From positions 4,176,001-4,240,000 of the forward strand of contig NW_018343969.1 in the NCBI RefSeq assembly GCF_002099425.1: a stretch of DNA of 64,000 nt, read 5' to 3'. Made by a program: the position numbers and the translations under genes. The DNA comes from Phascolarctos cinereus. Taxonomy: Eukaryota; Chordata; Mammalia; Diprotodontia; Phascolarctidae. Below, in pieces: positions 12,440-24,331 of the stretch. The notes beneath the pieces were generated by a model. That model was given only the letters and a program-made list of their open reading frames with translations. It was not told where the DNA came from and ran no database searches. Within the stretch, counting starts at the first letter, position 1; each line of letters begins with the position of its first letter.

Positions 12440-13540
12440 TAAGATAACAAAGATACCAAGAGAAAACTAAACCATGCAGTAAAATCCCATTTGAAGGGAT
12501 CCTGCATCCTGTATTACCTCTTGCTCTAGAAATAAGAGGAAATTTGACTCCACAGGGGGATACAATAGCCTAAACCAGAACAAGTCATTGGTATATTTCT
12601 AGTTTCTGAATTTTCAAGATGAAAGGTACAAATGGCAATTAGGCCTACCATTACCTTCTCTAAGCCAACTAATACATGCCTACAGATTTAGAGCAAGTAC
12701 ATGTAACCATTACAAAACGAAACAAACAAAAGCGTGTTTGGTAAGCACCAGGGACTAGGAACATTCAGTAAGTTCTGGGCAGGTAAAGTAGTCATTACCT
12801 CATCATAACTCCCTGCCCTCCTCTGAAGGGCACTTGCTTGACTTTTCCCATCCTGCATTACCTTGTTTCTAGGTAACTCCAAGATTAGAAGCCTAGGTAA
12901 CCAGAAGGATGATTGTGCTATGATAAGATTGATACTCAAAGTATTTCCAGCTTGCCAGAGCCTATGGGAGCTTTTTGTCCTCTGACAACAAGAAATGGGG
13001 AAGAGAGGTCCATTTTGGGGGAGAAGGCAACTCCATCATCATAAGATGTACAGCAGGAAGATTATAGAGTCCAACCCTTTTTCAGATAAGAAACAGAGGT
13101 CTGAAGGGATTTTATGGTTTGGACAAAATTACATAGTTTTGGACATACTATGTTTGGATTGGGGGTAAGACATCAAGAGACATTCAACAGGTAGTGAGAC
13201 AAGTGGGATTCAGTTCCAGGGAAAGGTCTAATTATATAATTTTAATTGTTTTCTGGTATCTCTGAATGGCCTCCAGTTCTCTTTACAGTCTCTCATCATC
13301 ACTGCTATCCACAAGGGTATGCATTGAAAGGAGACATATTTGCCCAGGACTAGAGAACAAAAGTATGCAATCATAGCAGAAGACAACTAAATGACCCTCA
13401 AAAAAACATTATCTATGTCCTTGAAGTCATTGGCACAGCACTGTAACCACATGAGCTAATAATATATAGAGACCTAATGGGCAATAATTAATGCTGAAAG
13501 GGCTACTGAGAGACAAGTATTCTAATATACTGCTATCAGA
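12440..13540. other. Mostly unassigned; contains one arm of a 69-bp inverted homology
   Basis: No gene recognised. A MIR-like antisense scrap may lie near 13060-13130. Positions 12918-12986 match, in inverted orientation, 15811-15879 with about 63 of 69 bases identical. The 83-codon minus-strand frame at 12688-12939 has no recognised domain. Confidence 0.4.
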
Positions 13541-13544
13541 ATTG

Positions 13545-14332
13545 TAAAATAATAATAATAATAATAAGCATTTATATGGCACCTGCTGTGTCTTAGGCAC
13601 TAAGGGAAGTGCTTTATAATATTATCTCATTTGATCCTCACAACAGCCATTTGAGATAAGTGCTATTATTATCTTGATTTTACAGTTCATGAAAATGGAG
13701 CAAATAGATATTAAGTGATATGCCATTGGTCCCACAACTATTATATGTTAGAGGCTGGATTTGAATTCAGGTCTTCAAGACTCTAGGTCTAACGCTGACT
13801 TCAGAAAAAGCTGGAAAGACTTATATGGTCTGATGCTGAGTGAAGTGAGCAGAACCAAGAGGACTTTGTACACGATAACAGCGACGTTTTGCGATGACTA
13901 ATATTGTTAAAGTGAACCCTTCTCAGCATTACAAGAATCTAAGACATCTCCAGAGGCCTCGGGATGGAAAATGCTGTCCATATCCAAAGAAAGAACTATG
14001 GAAGTTGAATCGCTATCACTTATTTTTACCTTCTGTTGAATTTTGTTTCATCTTTCTGATGGTTCCTCCTATTGGTTTTAATTTTTACTTACAACTTCAC
14101 TAATATGAAAATATGTTTAATGGGAATGTAAGTGTAAAGCCTGTATCAGATTGTGTGCCATCTTGGGGAGGGTGTGGGGGGAGGAAGGGGGAGAAAAATT
14201 TTCAACTCAAAAGCATGTGGAAGGGATTGTTGATAGATCAAAATAAATTAATAAAATTTAAAAAAAATTTTAAAAAAGACTCTAGGTTTAGCATTTTATC
14301 TACTTTACTACCTAGCTGCCTCAATTAATTAG
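13545..14332 (-). repeat. MIR-type SINE, antisense, split by an L1 tail
   Basis: An (AAT)n run at 13548-13566 leads into AGCATTTATATGGCACCTGCTGTG, the GCACT...AGTGCTTTATAAT box, TTTGATCCTCACAACAGCC, and a degraded core to about 13793. The SINE then resumes at 14276 and finishes with CTACCTAGCTGCCTC near 14321. The break is an L1 3' end at about 13794-14275. Confidence 0.75.
13794..14275 (+). mobile_element. L1 3' end, 5'-truncated, inserted in a MIR
   Basis: The piece begins in the last ORF2 codons (CTGGAAAGACTTATATGG, then GTGAGCAGAACCAAGAGGAC), continues through a 3' UTR with a G-rich tract (GGGGAGGGTGTGGGGGGAGG near 14164-14183) and ends in an A-rich tail at 14262-14275. Flanking duplications of the MIR target are visible: AAGACTCTAGGTCTAACGC near 13777 and AAGACTCTAGGTTTAGCAT near 14276. 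These mark standard L1 target-primed insertion. Confidence 0.8.
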
Positions 14333-15905
14333 CCATTCTGGAAAACAATTTGGAATTCTTTAAGAACAATCACTAAATTGTTATTATTCTTTGACCCCAT
14401 AACTCCACTATTGAGCATATGCTCAAAGAAGATCAAATACAAGAAAAAAATCCCATATATGCCAAAATGCTTAGACCATTACTTATTTTGTGGCCATAAA
14501 AATAAAAAATGAAATAAAACCTAGAAGTAAAGTGGGCATGCCTATGATTCGAAGGATGACCACACAAATTATGTTACATAAATGTAAGAGAACATTATTG
14601 TGTCATGAGAAACAACACATATGAAGAATTCTGAAAAACATGAGTGGTCTTGTATGAACTGGCACAGAGGACAACATAAATATAAATCATGTTGAAAGTT
14701 AATAGAAATTAACTTAAAGCCACTAAAATATAGATGAACTTAAATCAATTGTATTGACTAGTCTTGATCTTTATGAAAAAAAAACATGAAAAAAGTCTAT
14801 TCTTTTGGCATTGAGATGAGAAACTATGAGTAAAGAATGGTGTTTACATTCTAAATTCCAGGAACTTGGTAGTTGTTTTGTTTAACTGTTTTCCTTTCTT
14901 TTTTTTTTTAAACAAGAGAGTTTAATTGGGGAATGGGGAAATAACTTGTGTTACAGCAAAAAGCTTTTCCTCACAAAATATAATATTTTGAAAGATAAAA
15001 TGGGTAAATGAAGATATTGCTACTGTGCATATTTATGCTTCTAGCAAGTCTTATAACTACTACAGATTCTGAGGCACTTTCTGAGCAATGATGCTGTAAA
15101 GATTTTTGCAAGCCAAATTGAGGGAGTAACACTAGAATGTGTCAGCACTCATCAACCAAATTAGCATAATGTTCCTCATTTGTTTGAATCTGCTTTTTGG
15201 GTAAATCAAGGAGATAAGCCTGTTTATGTAAATTTGAAATTAAAATCATTTGAACACAGCTCTATACAATCCTGTAACTCAAGGCTAGTTCTCTTTTGGA
15301 ATTTTGTATTCTCAGATCAGTTAGATCCATACAGCATAAAGTATGGACTTGAAGCAATCACCTATGGAATATGGAAGGAATATGGAAGACATTATGATTA
15401 TCTGCATAATTCAAATAAACAAGTCCCTATACTTTCGACTTAATTAACTAGATACACTTTTGACCAAATTTGTTCTTTTATATGAGCTATCTGGATAATT
15501 TCTTCAGTTATATACTTCTTTTTTTTCTAGTGTAAATTTAGCTTCAAAAACACTTGGAACAAAAGTCATGCTCTTCTTGATTTTAACAGAATCCTCCAAC
15601 AAGATTTTTTTTTACTATTATCTATCTATTTCTTACTCATAATGTGGATTTAAAATGTCTTACATGAATCTGATTATCAGATTTAATTGAAATGACAGAT
15701 GTTAAAATATAAGTTTTTAATTTATAAAGAATTTTATAGTTCATTTTCCACAAAGCCCTACTCTGTTGTTCATCATGGCATGAAGATGATACTGGGATTT
15801 CAAAGGCTAGGTCAGAGGACAACTAGCTCCCAAAGACTCTAGCAAGCTGGAAATACTTTGAGTACCAATCTTATCATAGGCTATGTGCTGTCAGGGTGAA
15901 GGGGA
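14333..15905. other. Unassigned non-coding stretch
   Basis: No gene recognised. An 87-codon plus frame (15180-15443) has no recognised domain. The second arm of the 69-bp inverted homology lies at 15811-15879. Confidence 0.4.
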
Positions 15906-15914
15906 AGAGAAGGA

Positions 15915-16197
15915 AAAAGTAAAGGAAAGAGAATGAACATTTATACAGCGGCTACTATGTATCAGGCACTGTGCTAAGCATTTTTTAAAAATATGTTATC
16001 TAATTTAATCACATTAGATCCTCCTAATAACCCTGTGGGGTACGTGTCATTATTGCCCCATTTCACAATTGAGAAAACTGAGGTAAACAGAGGTCAAGTG
16101 ACATGCCCAGGGTTACACAGGTAGTGTCTGAGGCTATATTTGAACTCAGGTCTTCCCAACTCCAGGCCCAGTGGCTATGCACTGCACTACCTACTTC
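15915..16197 (-). repeat. MIR-type SINE, antisense
   Basis: Sequence runs AACATTTATACAGCGGCTAC, TCAGGCACTGTGCTAAGC, a central ATTAGATCCTCCTAATAACCC, then GAGAAAACTGAGG and GTGACATGCCCAGGG, and ends in a degraded tRNA-like head. It is nearly full length and moderately diverged. Confidence 0.75.
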
Positions 16198-16427
16198 ATG
16201 TAGAGGACCTACATAATATTGATGCTTGGCTTAGTAGGCATTTTTTTTTATCTTAGTGGCCCATGAAACATATCTAGATTAAAAAGAAAAACAACTCAGC
16301 CCTATATAAACTCTGCCTCCTGTTATAGTGATAGTGACTTATACATGTAAAGGGCAGGGGCAGAGCTGAGAAGGAAAGAGAAGACTAAGTATAATCAATT
16401 GTTCTTATTAGTACACATTTCCTTTTT

Positions 16428-16583
16428 CCTTTTTTCTTTTTTTTTTTTGGCTAAGCAATGGGGTTAAGTGACTTGCCCAGGGTCACACAGCTAGTAAGTG
16501 TCATGTGTCTGAGGCCGGATTTGAACTCAGGTCCTCCTGAATCCAGGACCGGTGCTCTATCCACTGAACCACCTAGCTGCCCC
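16428..16583 (-). mobile_element. tRNA-derived marsupial SINE (WSINE1/MAR1 type), antisense
   Basis: Ends CCACCTAGCTGCCCC at 16583 with its A-rich tail as a T run at 16430-16449. Flanks carry a diverged target duplication, AGTACACATTTCCT before and AGTATACATTTTCT after. The body is close to consensus, so it is one of the younger repeats here. Confidence 0.85.
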
Positions 16584-16819
16584 AGTATACATTTTCTAAC
16601 AGCCTTGTGATGATGTGCTGCTGTAGAAACTTGCACTACATTTGTATTGATAGTTTTACTATCATGAATTTATAACACAATTTAATCTGAATTGAAGGAA
16701 AGATCACGTCATCCTTCGAAAAATAAAGGAGTCAGTAGAGTTGGGCTCATTATGTGCCAAAAGGTAATGAGAAATGTGGCTGTCTTTTTTTAAGTGTTCA
16801 TTTAATGATCTATATTCAT

Positions 16820-16915
16820 TTCTGCATTCAGTAAACAGTTATTAGCACCTACTGTGCTTTGGAACACTGTGCTAGAAACTTGTGGATTGACAAAAGTCAA
16901 AATTCTTGACCTTGC
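16820..16915 (-). mobile_element. L2 LINE 3' end scrap, antisense
   Basis: CATTCAGTAAACAGTTATTAG followed by CACCTACTGTGC, CACTGTGCTAGAAAC and a region resembling the reverse of L2's 'clear with the promotion' 3' UTR text (AAATTCTTGACCTTGCAGAA). Strongly diverged. Confidence 0.5.
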
Positions 16916-16929
16916 AGAATATTTTGAGC

Positions 16930-18650
16930 CTGAGGAAACAAGGGAATATCTAGTCAAAGATACCCTGGAACTATTGGGACATCTTGATTTGCAGAAAGAA
17001 GTCTATCATGGAGACAGAGAATTAGGAACCATCTCTATAGCAATTGTCACTAAGCCTTCGGAGTGAATGGGACTACCATGAGAAAGTATGGCGAGAAAAA
17101 AGAAGAGGGTCAAGCATAGTCCTGCTCTAAAGAATTGACTAGAATACGTTTGCCATGATTTTTAAAAATAACTTATTTTTGGTTTTCAATATTCACCTTC
17201 ATAAGATTTTGAGTTTAAATTTTCTCTCCCTCCTTGCTATGCTTTTTTAAAAAAATAAGTAATACATTTTTCAAAGATTTAAAAGAGTCATCTAGAAGCT
17301 GAAGAAGTAGCAAAGAAGTAAAAGGAAGAGTTTTCAGAGAGAAAGGAGGAAAATGAGGAGATGTTTTGTTTTGTTTTTTCCGATGCAAAGAAAAGAGCAT
17401 CTAATAACAGGCAGTGAAGTGATAGAGATGAAAGACCACTGGACGTGGAGTCAAGAAGACCTGAATTTAACCCCTGTTTCAGGTGCTTACTAGCTTTGTG
17501 GCCCTGGACAAATCACTTAACCTCTGTCAGGCTTACTGAGAGGGAATAATAATGGGATAGAATAATATCACAGAATTCATAGGACTGTTATAAGTATAAA
17601 ATAAGAGAGCATATGTAAAGTACTTTGCCAACATTAAAGCACCATGTCAATTCTACCTAGTTATTATAGTAGAGAGTGCTCCGAAATTATCAAAAGCCAT
17701 AGAGAGGTGGATTTGGTGGTTGGGAAATGACTGGTTATGTGTTCAGATAATTTCAGTGGAATGATGAAAGTGGATATCCTATCATAAATGATTGAGAAGA
17801 CATTGAGTGAAAAGTGAAGGCATGAGATATAGACAGCTTTTTCAAAATATGTAGCCATGAATGGAAGAAGAGCTCAAGAAGTAGTTGGATAAGGGTAGAA
17901 GATGCAAAGAAAGTTTTTGAAAAAAATGTTTTCAAAATTTATTTATTTATTTAATTTGTTTGTTTATTTAGGATTGGAGAGTAGTAAGTATGTTTGTGCT
18001 GAAGGGAAACTAACCGGTGGAAGATACAGGGGGGTGTTGAACTGATGGCTTAAAGTAAGATCAGACTGGAAAAGAAGCCTGGTGGTAGATGATAGAGGGC
18101 TCTAAATTCCAAACAAAGACATTTGAAAGTTACTAAGTAACGAGTACGGAGGCCCAGGGCTTTTAAATCAGAGAATCAACTTTATCTCATGCATGGATTA
18201 GAAAGATTATTCTTAAATAGATATAAAGAAGGGGTGCCAGAGAGGAGAGAATGGGACGGCAGGTCAAAGTGGAAGAATAAGCTTGTAAGGCTAGTAGGTC
18301 ACATCTTTTTTTTTTTTCCTGTTTCAAGAGGAAGAGAACATGTTGAGAAGTTTTTAAGATATTTTGAATAAAGTGGGAAGTGATTGAGGTAATTCTCAAA
18401 GTAATTGAGGTAAGTGATTCAGGCTTAGCTTATCTGTGAAGTAGGAGGTTAGGTCCTTTGCTTTAAGGGAAGGGTAAAATGAAGGTAGGGAGAGAAGAAA
18501 AGGTTTCAAACAGTTGCTGTGAAGAATGAGTACCTAAGGGTAAAGTGGAAGGCTTATGGAGCAGGGTCTAACTAAATGTATGTGACTAACAACAAAGATT
18601 TCCTTGTTGAAATCATGAGAAAGGAACAAAGAGGTTTCCCAAATGGCTTT
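16930..18650 (+). repeat. Old unclassified interspersed repeat, two adjacent pieces
   Basis: Purine-rich phrases such as ATTTCAGTGGAATGATG (17750), AGTAGCAAAGAAGTAAAAGG (17300) and GAGAATCAACTTTATCTC (18170) resemble a long, non-coding, mammalian-wide repeat that I recognise by text but cannot name. A second relic of the same kind is at 62770-63600. The order suggests one piece at about 16930-17990 and the start of another at about 18040-18650. A MIR sits inside the first. Confidence 0.35.
17412..17665 (+). repeat. MIR SINE, plus strand
   Basis: Head with CTGGACGTGGAGTCAAGAAG, core with TTTGTGGCCCTGGACAAATC and ACTTAACCTCTGTCAGG, then GGACTGTTATAAGTATAAAAT and a terminal AAAGTACTTTGCCAACATTAAAGC. 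It has the complete MIR order and moderate divergence. Confidence 0.75.
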
Positions 18651-18659
18651 CTACAATTC

Positions 18660-18976
18660 ACATAGTTATATAATCACCTGAGAGCTATGGAAGAATATAT
18701 GACATGACTATGTTTATTATTTATTATTTATAAAAAAAAATCAAGTCATTTTTCTCAGGATATCAAAATTCAGCCTTAAATACTTTCTGCCCCCTAAAAG
18801 GGTATTCCCCATGCATGTTATTATAATGGACATGGTTATCATATCCTTGATAGATGCTACAGAGATAAAACTTTGTTCTGCAATCCTTTGAGTATAAAAA
18901 AAGCTTGGAAAGAAAGAGAAAAATGCTCAACAAAATCATTTGGTGTCCTGGAGGATATTCTACACAAAGTCCAAAT
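18660..18976. other. Unassigned non-coding stretch
   Basis: Short AT-rich sequence with TTATTATTTATTATTTATAAAA near 18711. No gene or clear repeat. Confidence 0.4.
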
Positions 18977-18991
18977 GAAAGAGGCATTCTC

Positions 18992-19228
18992 AGAGGCAAC
19001 TAGGTGGCGCCATCGAAAGAGCTCTAGCCTTGGAGTCAGGAGAAGCTAAGTTCAAATCTGGCCTCAGGGGGGCAGCTAGGCGGTGCAGGGAAAGAGCACT
19101 GACCCTGAAGTCAGGAGGACCTGAGTTCAAATTTGGCCTCAGACCAAATACTTGACACTTACTAGCTGTGTGACCCTGGGCAAGTCACTTAACCCAATTG
19201 CCTCACAAAAAAAACAAAAACAAAAAAA
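18992..19228 (+). mobile_element. Dimeric tRNA-derived SINE (partial head plus full unit)
   Basis: A first unit (18992-19066) starts AGAGGCAACTAGGTGGCG and stops at GGCCTCA. It is joined directly to a second, full unit that starts GGGGGGCAGCTAGGCGG at about 19067 and ends GCCTCAC plus an A-rich tail at 19228. One 15-base duplication, GAAAGAGGCATTCTC, flanks the whole pair (18977-18991 and 19229-19243) and none separates the units. The two units therefore probably integrated together as one RNA copy, not as two insertions. Confidence 0.8.
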
Positions 19229-19243
19229 GAAAGAGGCATTCTC

Positions 19244-20340
19244 TATTGATGGTTAGTCACTCCAGATGTTCCTATTTGTGGATGGCATTGTGCTGATTAC
19301 ATTCACCCTCAGAACATAGTACAATCTCTACAAAAAGATCCATGATCAATCAAAAGAAATTTACGTAGCAAATCAGTAATGGAAAAAAATGAATAAACAA
19401 GGCACATTGCCCAGATTATGACATGTAGTTGGATGGCTAGCATGTTGAGCATGTATATGTGTATGTATACATGTATATACATATAGGTACATATGTTCAG
19501 CATTTTTCTAATGCCCTCATGTAATATTATGCAGTGTGTATCTATAAATGCATATATGTTTATGTGTCTTGGGAAGGCACTGCAGATGGACAGTTAATTG
19601 GTTCTCAAATTGATTAGGAGGAAAACAAGCTGGATTGTATTTGGGAAACTTCACAATAATTTTCAATGATCCTAAGCTGCCCCTTCCCACAAAAATCTAC
19701 TTATTTTTTAGCAGGAATGTGCTCTTATTGAGACTATATGCTTGCAAATTATGGCGTATGAATTTCAGAAGACCCAAAATTGTAATTAAATGACATGGTA
19801 GATATAAAGACTGTTGTAGCATATTTTTCCTACTCCAAAACAAAACAGAACACCCTTCAAAGCTGGAAAGTCACATAAACAGGTCCCTATAAAACTTCAC
19901 CCACTTAGTACCATGTTCTATTATATTATTTTTAGTTTTTATCATTTTTTATCATTGTAGTAACAACTTGCTTTCTAGTCTTTTTGTAAGCAATCTACTG
20001 GCAGACCATCAGTTTTCTACATTTATTATTGTCATCATGCCTCTTCTTCTCCATTCCCTTTGAATTTTTTTCTTCTAAACTGTTTTGGTTTAGGAAACCA
20101 GATAAACAAGGATGTTAGAATAAGGTGCAAAAAGTGGAGTAAAAGGTCTCTGAGTGAGGACCCAGAAGGGCTCTCCTTTGTATCAATGAATGGGCTTTAT
20201 AAAAAGCAGACACACAAAATTAAAAAGTACAACAGCCTCTGGCTGTTCAAGACAAAGAAAAATATTCCTACATGTGAGTATTCCTAAATGTAAATAGCTC
20301 CTGCTCTTATCCCTGAACTAAAGTCTGGATTCATAATTTT
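19244..20340. other. Unassigned non-coding stretch
   Basis: No gene recognised. A short TGTATATG/ACATGTATATAC-rich tract is at 19450-19500. The 75-codon frame at 20060-20287 is Lys-rich without recognised domain. Confidence 0.4.
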
Positions 20341-20344
20341 AAAG

Positions 20345-20545
20345 AGTGAGAGCTTGAAGGGGTATTAGAAATTATCTAGTTAACCTCCACCCCAATTTAA
20401 TAGATTAGGAAACTGAGGTTATAATGATTAAGTGACTTACCTAACATAACATAGTGATAAAGCAGCAAAGCTGGCATATGAACTCAGGTCCTTTGGGACT
20501 CCCAACTCCCAACCCTATACCCACAACGTACTACGTTGTGACTCT
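20345..20545 (-). repeat. MIR-type SINE relic, antisense
   Basis: TAGATTAGGAAACTGAGG followed by AAGTGACTTACCTAACATAAC and TATGAACTCAGGTCC is the antisense MIR core and tRNA-like head order, with heavy divergence. Confidence 0.6.
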
Positions 20546-20549
20546 AGTA

Positions 20550-22760
20550 ATGTATGTGTATAATCCATAGTCAAAGGAAAAATTTAAAATTATGTTTGAC
20601 ATATTTTAGAAGAATGCAGCACATTTTAGAAAGTTTTCCAGCCCAAGGGGTTTCAAATAAGACAGATTTGTGGCTTAACGCTAAGTTATGTGGAAAATTC
20701 ACTTGACTCAAGCCAATAATATCACTGGTCTGTTCTCTCCTTCCATGATCCCCAGCCCCATCACAAAAAGTATTAGCTATTGGGAGGAAGAGAAGGTTAA
20801 AAAAAAGGAACACGATGAGTGGAAAGGCAAAAAGAAAGTGGGACCAAATTTATCTGTCTCAGAACTTCAGAAAGGCCCCAAAGCCAACATATCCATTTAG
20901 ATCTTCACTGTTCTAAAATATTCAGCTCTTCTTTGTTACTTTCATCTATGTTTCTGGGTGTCTTCAAGTTGAAAGTCACGTCCTTTGGGATGCTGAGTGC
21001 TGATAAAATGAACGTGAAAATGCAATCCTGGAGTTTAGCAGAAGACAGATGAGTCCCAGATTGCATGTTTCATAAACTGCCAACTCAGTTTCATTTTGTC
21101 TTCAGGACAAATCATCAAGGAAGTCAGCCTGACTGCAAATTTTGACTTTGTGATCTTTGTTGTATTTGGAGCCATAAAAAAGAAGAATAAAGGAGCAAGT
21201 GAGAAAAATAACAGAGCTCTATTTTTGCATGCTGAATGTGCAATATGTACTTGATATCTCTGGAATTCTATTCTCGCCTAATACCAGAAAAACTCATTGA
21301 TATTCACAGTTGCACATATTAGTATAGGTAGCATAACCAAAGGGGTTGTGATGGGGTTGGGTAAAGGGATATAGGGGAAAGGGGAATGATCTGAAAGTAT
21401 TCAATAGCATTATTTTTAAAGTTTGTTAACACATCTTGAAACCAAAAAGCTTAGGTACAACCACTTGGGTTGTTATCTCAAGTTATCTCAAGTCCCTTTC
21501 AAATTTCTGATATTTAGACAGACTAATTGCCACTTTGCTCAGAATTCCTAACATAAGATTTTACTCTACTGGTGTACTGGCCAAGTTTGTTTCCAATTAC
21601 ACATGCCTTCTGGCCAATTGGAATGAGGTAGCCAATATAAATTATTTGGGAGATTTAAAGTAAAATGTCTCTCGCATAAGCTTTCTGGGCATACAAGCAG
21701 AGATGTTAAATCTATGCTGGCTAATAATAACTATAATTGTCAATTGAAAATTGGCAATAGAGTATATGCCAAGTCAAAGAAAACTGATACCAGGTTAGCC
21801 AAATGCTATAAAGATCCTAAAGAGCAATTAACTGGAGACCTTTAAATCCATCCAAAAGGAAATTGCATCAACAAATGAATTACACATAATATCTATTCCT
21901 TCTTCAGGGAAACCAAATGTCTCCAGGCAACTTATAGAAGTAACCAAATTATATAATCTCCTATAGTTAAAGCTTCCCTAAAGGGGAAAGAAGTGAAGTT
22001 GATAAATACCCAGCCATCTCCTTGGACTTGTCCAATCCACATAAGTCATAGTTATAGTGAAGGGCAAGGCCCAGGTTTGGTCTTCCACAACATGGCTCTT
22101 TTACTTTCTGTTCCCTAGCACCAGTTCTGGCTTGGTTTGGCAATTCTCATCCTTGATCCAGGATGTAGCTTTGTCCAGCAACTCCTCTTATCTCTTCCAT
22201 AATGTTTGGTTCAGGAATTCAATGTTGTCTAGGAATCCCTCCTTCTTCCAAATTTGTTCTAAATGTTGTTTATCACAGCTTCAGAGATGCTCCCTCTTGT
22301 GCCAGGTAGCTTTCCCTCCATGAATTCCTTTGCTGCTCCTGTCAGCTCCTCTCCACTTCTTTGGTTTCTGATATTGAGAGGCTCTCAGGGGACCAAGCTG
22401 CTCTCTTCACCCTAAGGATACAAATATGTTTCCTGGGTATAGTCCCTGTCTATCTATATCTCTCATCTCCTATTTCAATCCTCCCTTAGGTCTGGGCTTG
22501 TTCCCTTTAAAATACAAAGTTCAAGTATACAACTGAGAACTACATCAGTCATGACTCAATCCTTCCCAACTGCCATTACCCAGAATTGTCATCCTGCATG
22601 TGACTTTGATAGGAATATCCACTCTCAGTATGAAGATATTTTCAAATCCAGAATAAAAGGTCTAATTCTTCAACCATCTTAAAATGACCAGGTTTTTCTT
22701 CATCATACCTTCTACATGTCACCTAGAATCTCATAGAACTATGAAACACCTTATTTTATT
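20550..22760. other. Unassigned non-coding stretch
   Basis: No gene or clear repeat recognised over about 2.2 kb. The stretch 21960-22640 has a different, pyrimidine-rich composition (CTCCTCTTATCTCTTCC and similar) and may be an old element, but I cannot assign a family. The 88-codon plus frame at 22057-22323 has no recognised domain. Confidence 0.35.
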
Positions 22761-23153
22761 TAAGTATTCTAATAGGTAATATATAACATGCCACAGTGAA
22801 TAGACCATTGACATTGAAGTCGGGATGACCTGAGTTCAAGACTTTTCTCTGATTTATGCTGACTACATTGCCCTGGACAAGTCTAGTAACTTCTTTGTGA
22901 TCTATACAACTCATAAAGACTATAAACTGCAGAAAAGGTGATATCTTGTATTGGTTGAGGAGTTCCTTAGGCCAATGAATTCACAAATCTGCTCCCTACC
23001 CCTAATCTTAACAGTACACTGTACATGACACCTTTTCCTTTAACAAATCACATATAGACCTTTACTAAAGAACTAGAATTTTTCATTCCTGAAACCTAGA
23101 ATATGTTAATGTTCTCTATATACAGTTTCTTTTATGCTTTTTAATAACATTAA
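22761..23153 (+). repeat. Inverted duplication, copy A
   Basis: This 393-base segment reappears, reverse complemented, at 26569-26962. I count about four base differences and one single-base insertion, so identity is about 99%. The homology stops abruptly at both ends: beyond TAAGTATTCTAATAGG on the left and ACATTAA on the right the two loci share nothing. The segment contains a tRNA-SINE-like relic (about 22793-22915, with GAAGTCGGGATGACCTGAG) and ordinary sequence. No poly-A tail or clear target duplication is seen. Copy A may be the source, since copy B interrupts an L1-type element. Confidence 0.9.
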
Positions 23154-23195
23154 TAACAGTTTTTGAAATGCCATAAAATCAGTATGGTGTGAGGA

Positions 23196-23229
<34 letters not shown>

Positions 23230-23911
23230 GATGAATGACAGCTGATAATTGCATAGCGGTTTAAAATGTATAAAGTATTTTATCTCATTTAATAATGAGA
23301 GCTTTGCTCTGGCACTAATTTAGTTCATAGCTAGTTCAAGTATCTTAGTTTGGGTCCTTAAAAGAATAGACAGACAGAAAGACTCAGAGAGTAGCTAAAT
23401 ACACACACTAAGATGATTATCAGGGAAACAAAGTTATGCATTGAAGAGCTGACAATAAATGGAAATAACATCTCTAAGAGCTAACAAGAGCACCCTCAAT
23501 ACCCAAAATTTTAGGACCTGATGCCAAAGAGTCAACCGAAAGACATCAGCCCAGTTCCCTGGAAAGAGAAATAGATATTCATGTGAATATCTCCAAAGAA
23601 ACATATTCATGATGAAATGTTGCCACCTGAAGATACATAAGGAGCAAAGATAAGAGACTTCTCCTGATGAGGAGAAACCAAAATTCTGCCCCTTTAGGGA
23701 GGAAGACATAGAAAGAAGAACCCATTACCAAATGGAAATGAAGAAGAGAAGAAAACACACATTCCACAAAGCGAAGATGCAACAACATTCTATTTCTTCA
23801 CTGGTACTCAGTTACATGGAAAAATAAAAGGCTTCAGGTAGGATGAACTTCTCTGAATGTTAGTTTCTTAAGATTAAAAAAAAATGAGGATAACTAAGTT
23901 GTACACTTGGG
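23154..23911. other. Unassigned stretch with (GTA)n repeat and MIR scrap
   Basis: A (GTG/GTA)n run lies at 23197-23230, followed by an antisense MIR-like scrap (AATTGCATAGCGGTTTAAAA to ATCTCATTTAATAATG, about 23245-23300). The rest is unassigned. Confidence 0.5.
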
Positions 23912-24150
23912 CAACTAAGTGGTTCAGTAGATAGAATGTCGGACCTGGAATCAGGAAGACTCATCTTCCTGAGTTCAAATCCAGGCTCGATTCTTACTTG
24001 CAAGTAACTTAACCCTGTTTGCCTCAGTTTCCTCATTTGTAAAATGAGCCAGAAAAGGAAATGGCAAACCACTCTAGCATCTTTGCCAAGAAAACAACAA
24101 ATGGGGTCATGAAGGGTTGGACACAACTGAAAATGACTGATCAACAAAGC
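23912..24150 (+). mobile_element. tRNA-derived SINE with RTE/BovB-like tail
   Basis: The head (TAGATAGAATGTCGGACC, GAGTTCAAATCC) leads into GTTTGCCTCAGTTTCCTC and GGAAATGGCAAACCACTC. It ends with GGGTTGGACACAACTGAAAA and GACTGATCAACAA, the kind of 3' end shared with RTE/BovB LINEs. Marsupial MAR1-type SINEs were moved by RTE. Related copies are at 50281-50499 (plus) and 52722-52985 (minus). Confidence 0.75.
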
Positions 24151-24289
24151 AATAAGTTGTGTGTCACCTACCTTACAAGGCTACTAAAAAAGTGCTAATG
24201 TAATAATATATACAGAAGTGCTTTTCTCCATAAAGTGCTACATAAGTATAAGCTAAAATTTTCATAAAGGCAAATCTATTAACAACAGT

Positions 24290-24293
24290 AAAG

Positions 24294-24331
<38 letters not shown>

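Noticed and set aside
15180-15443. 87-codon plus frame considered as a possible exon
   Set aside because: No splice signals stand out and there is no recognised domain; composition fits AT-rich chance sequence.
21960-22640. Region of changed composition considered as a decayed gene or viral piece
   Set aside because: No motif on either strand could be assigned with confidence, so it is left as unassigned.
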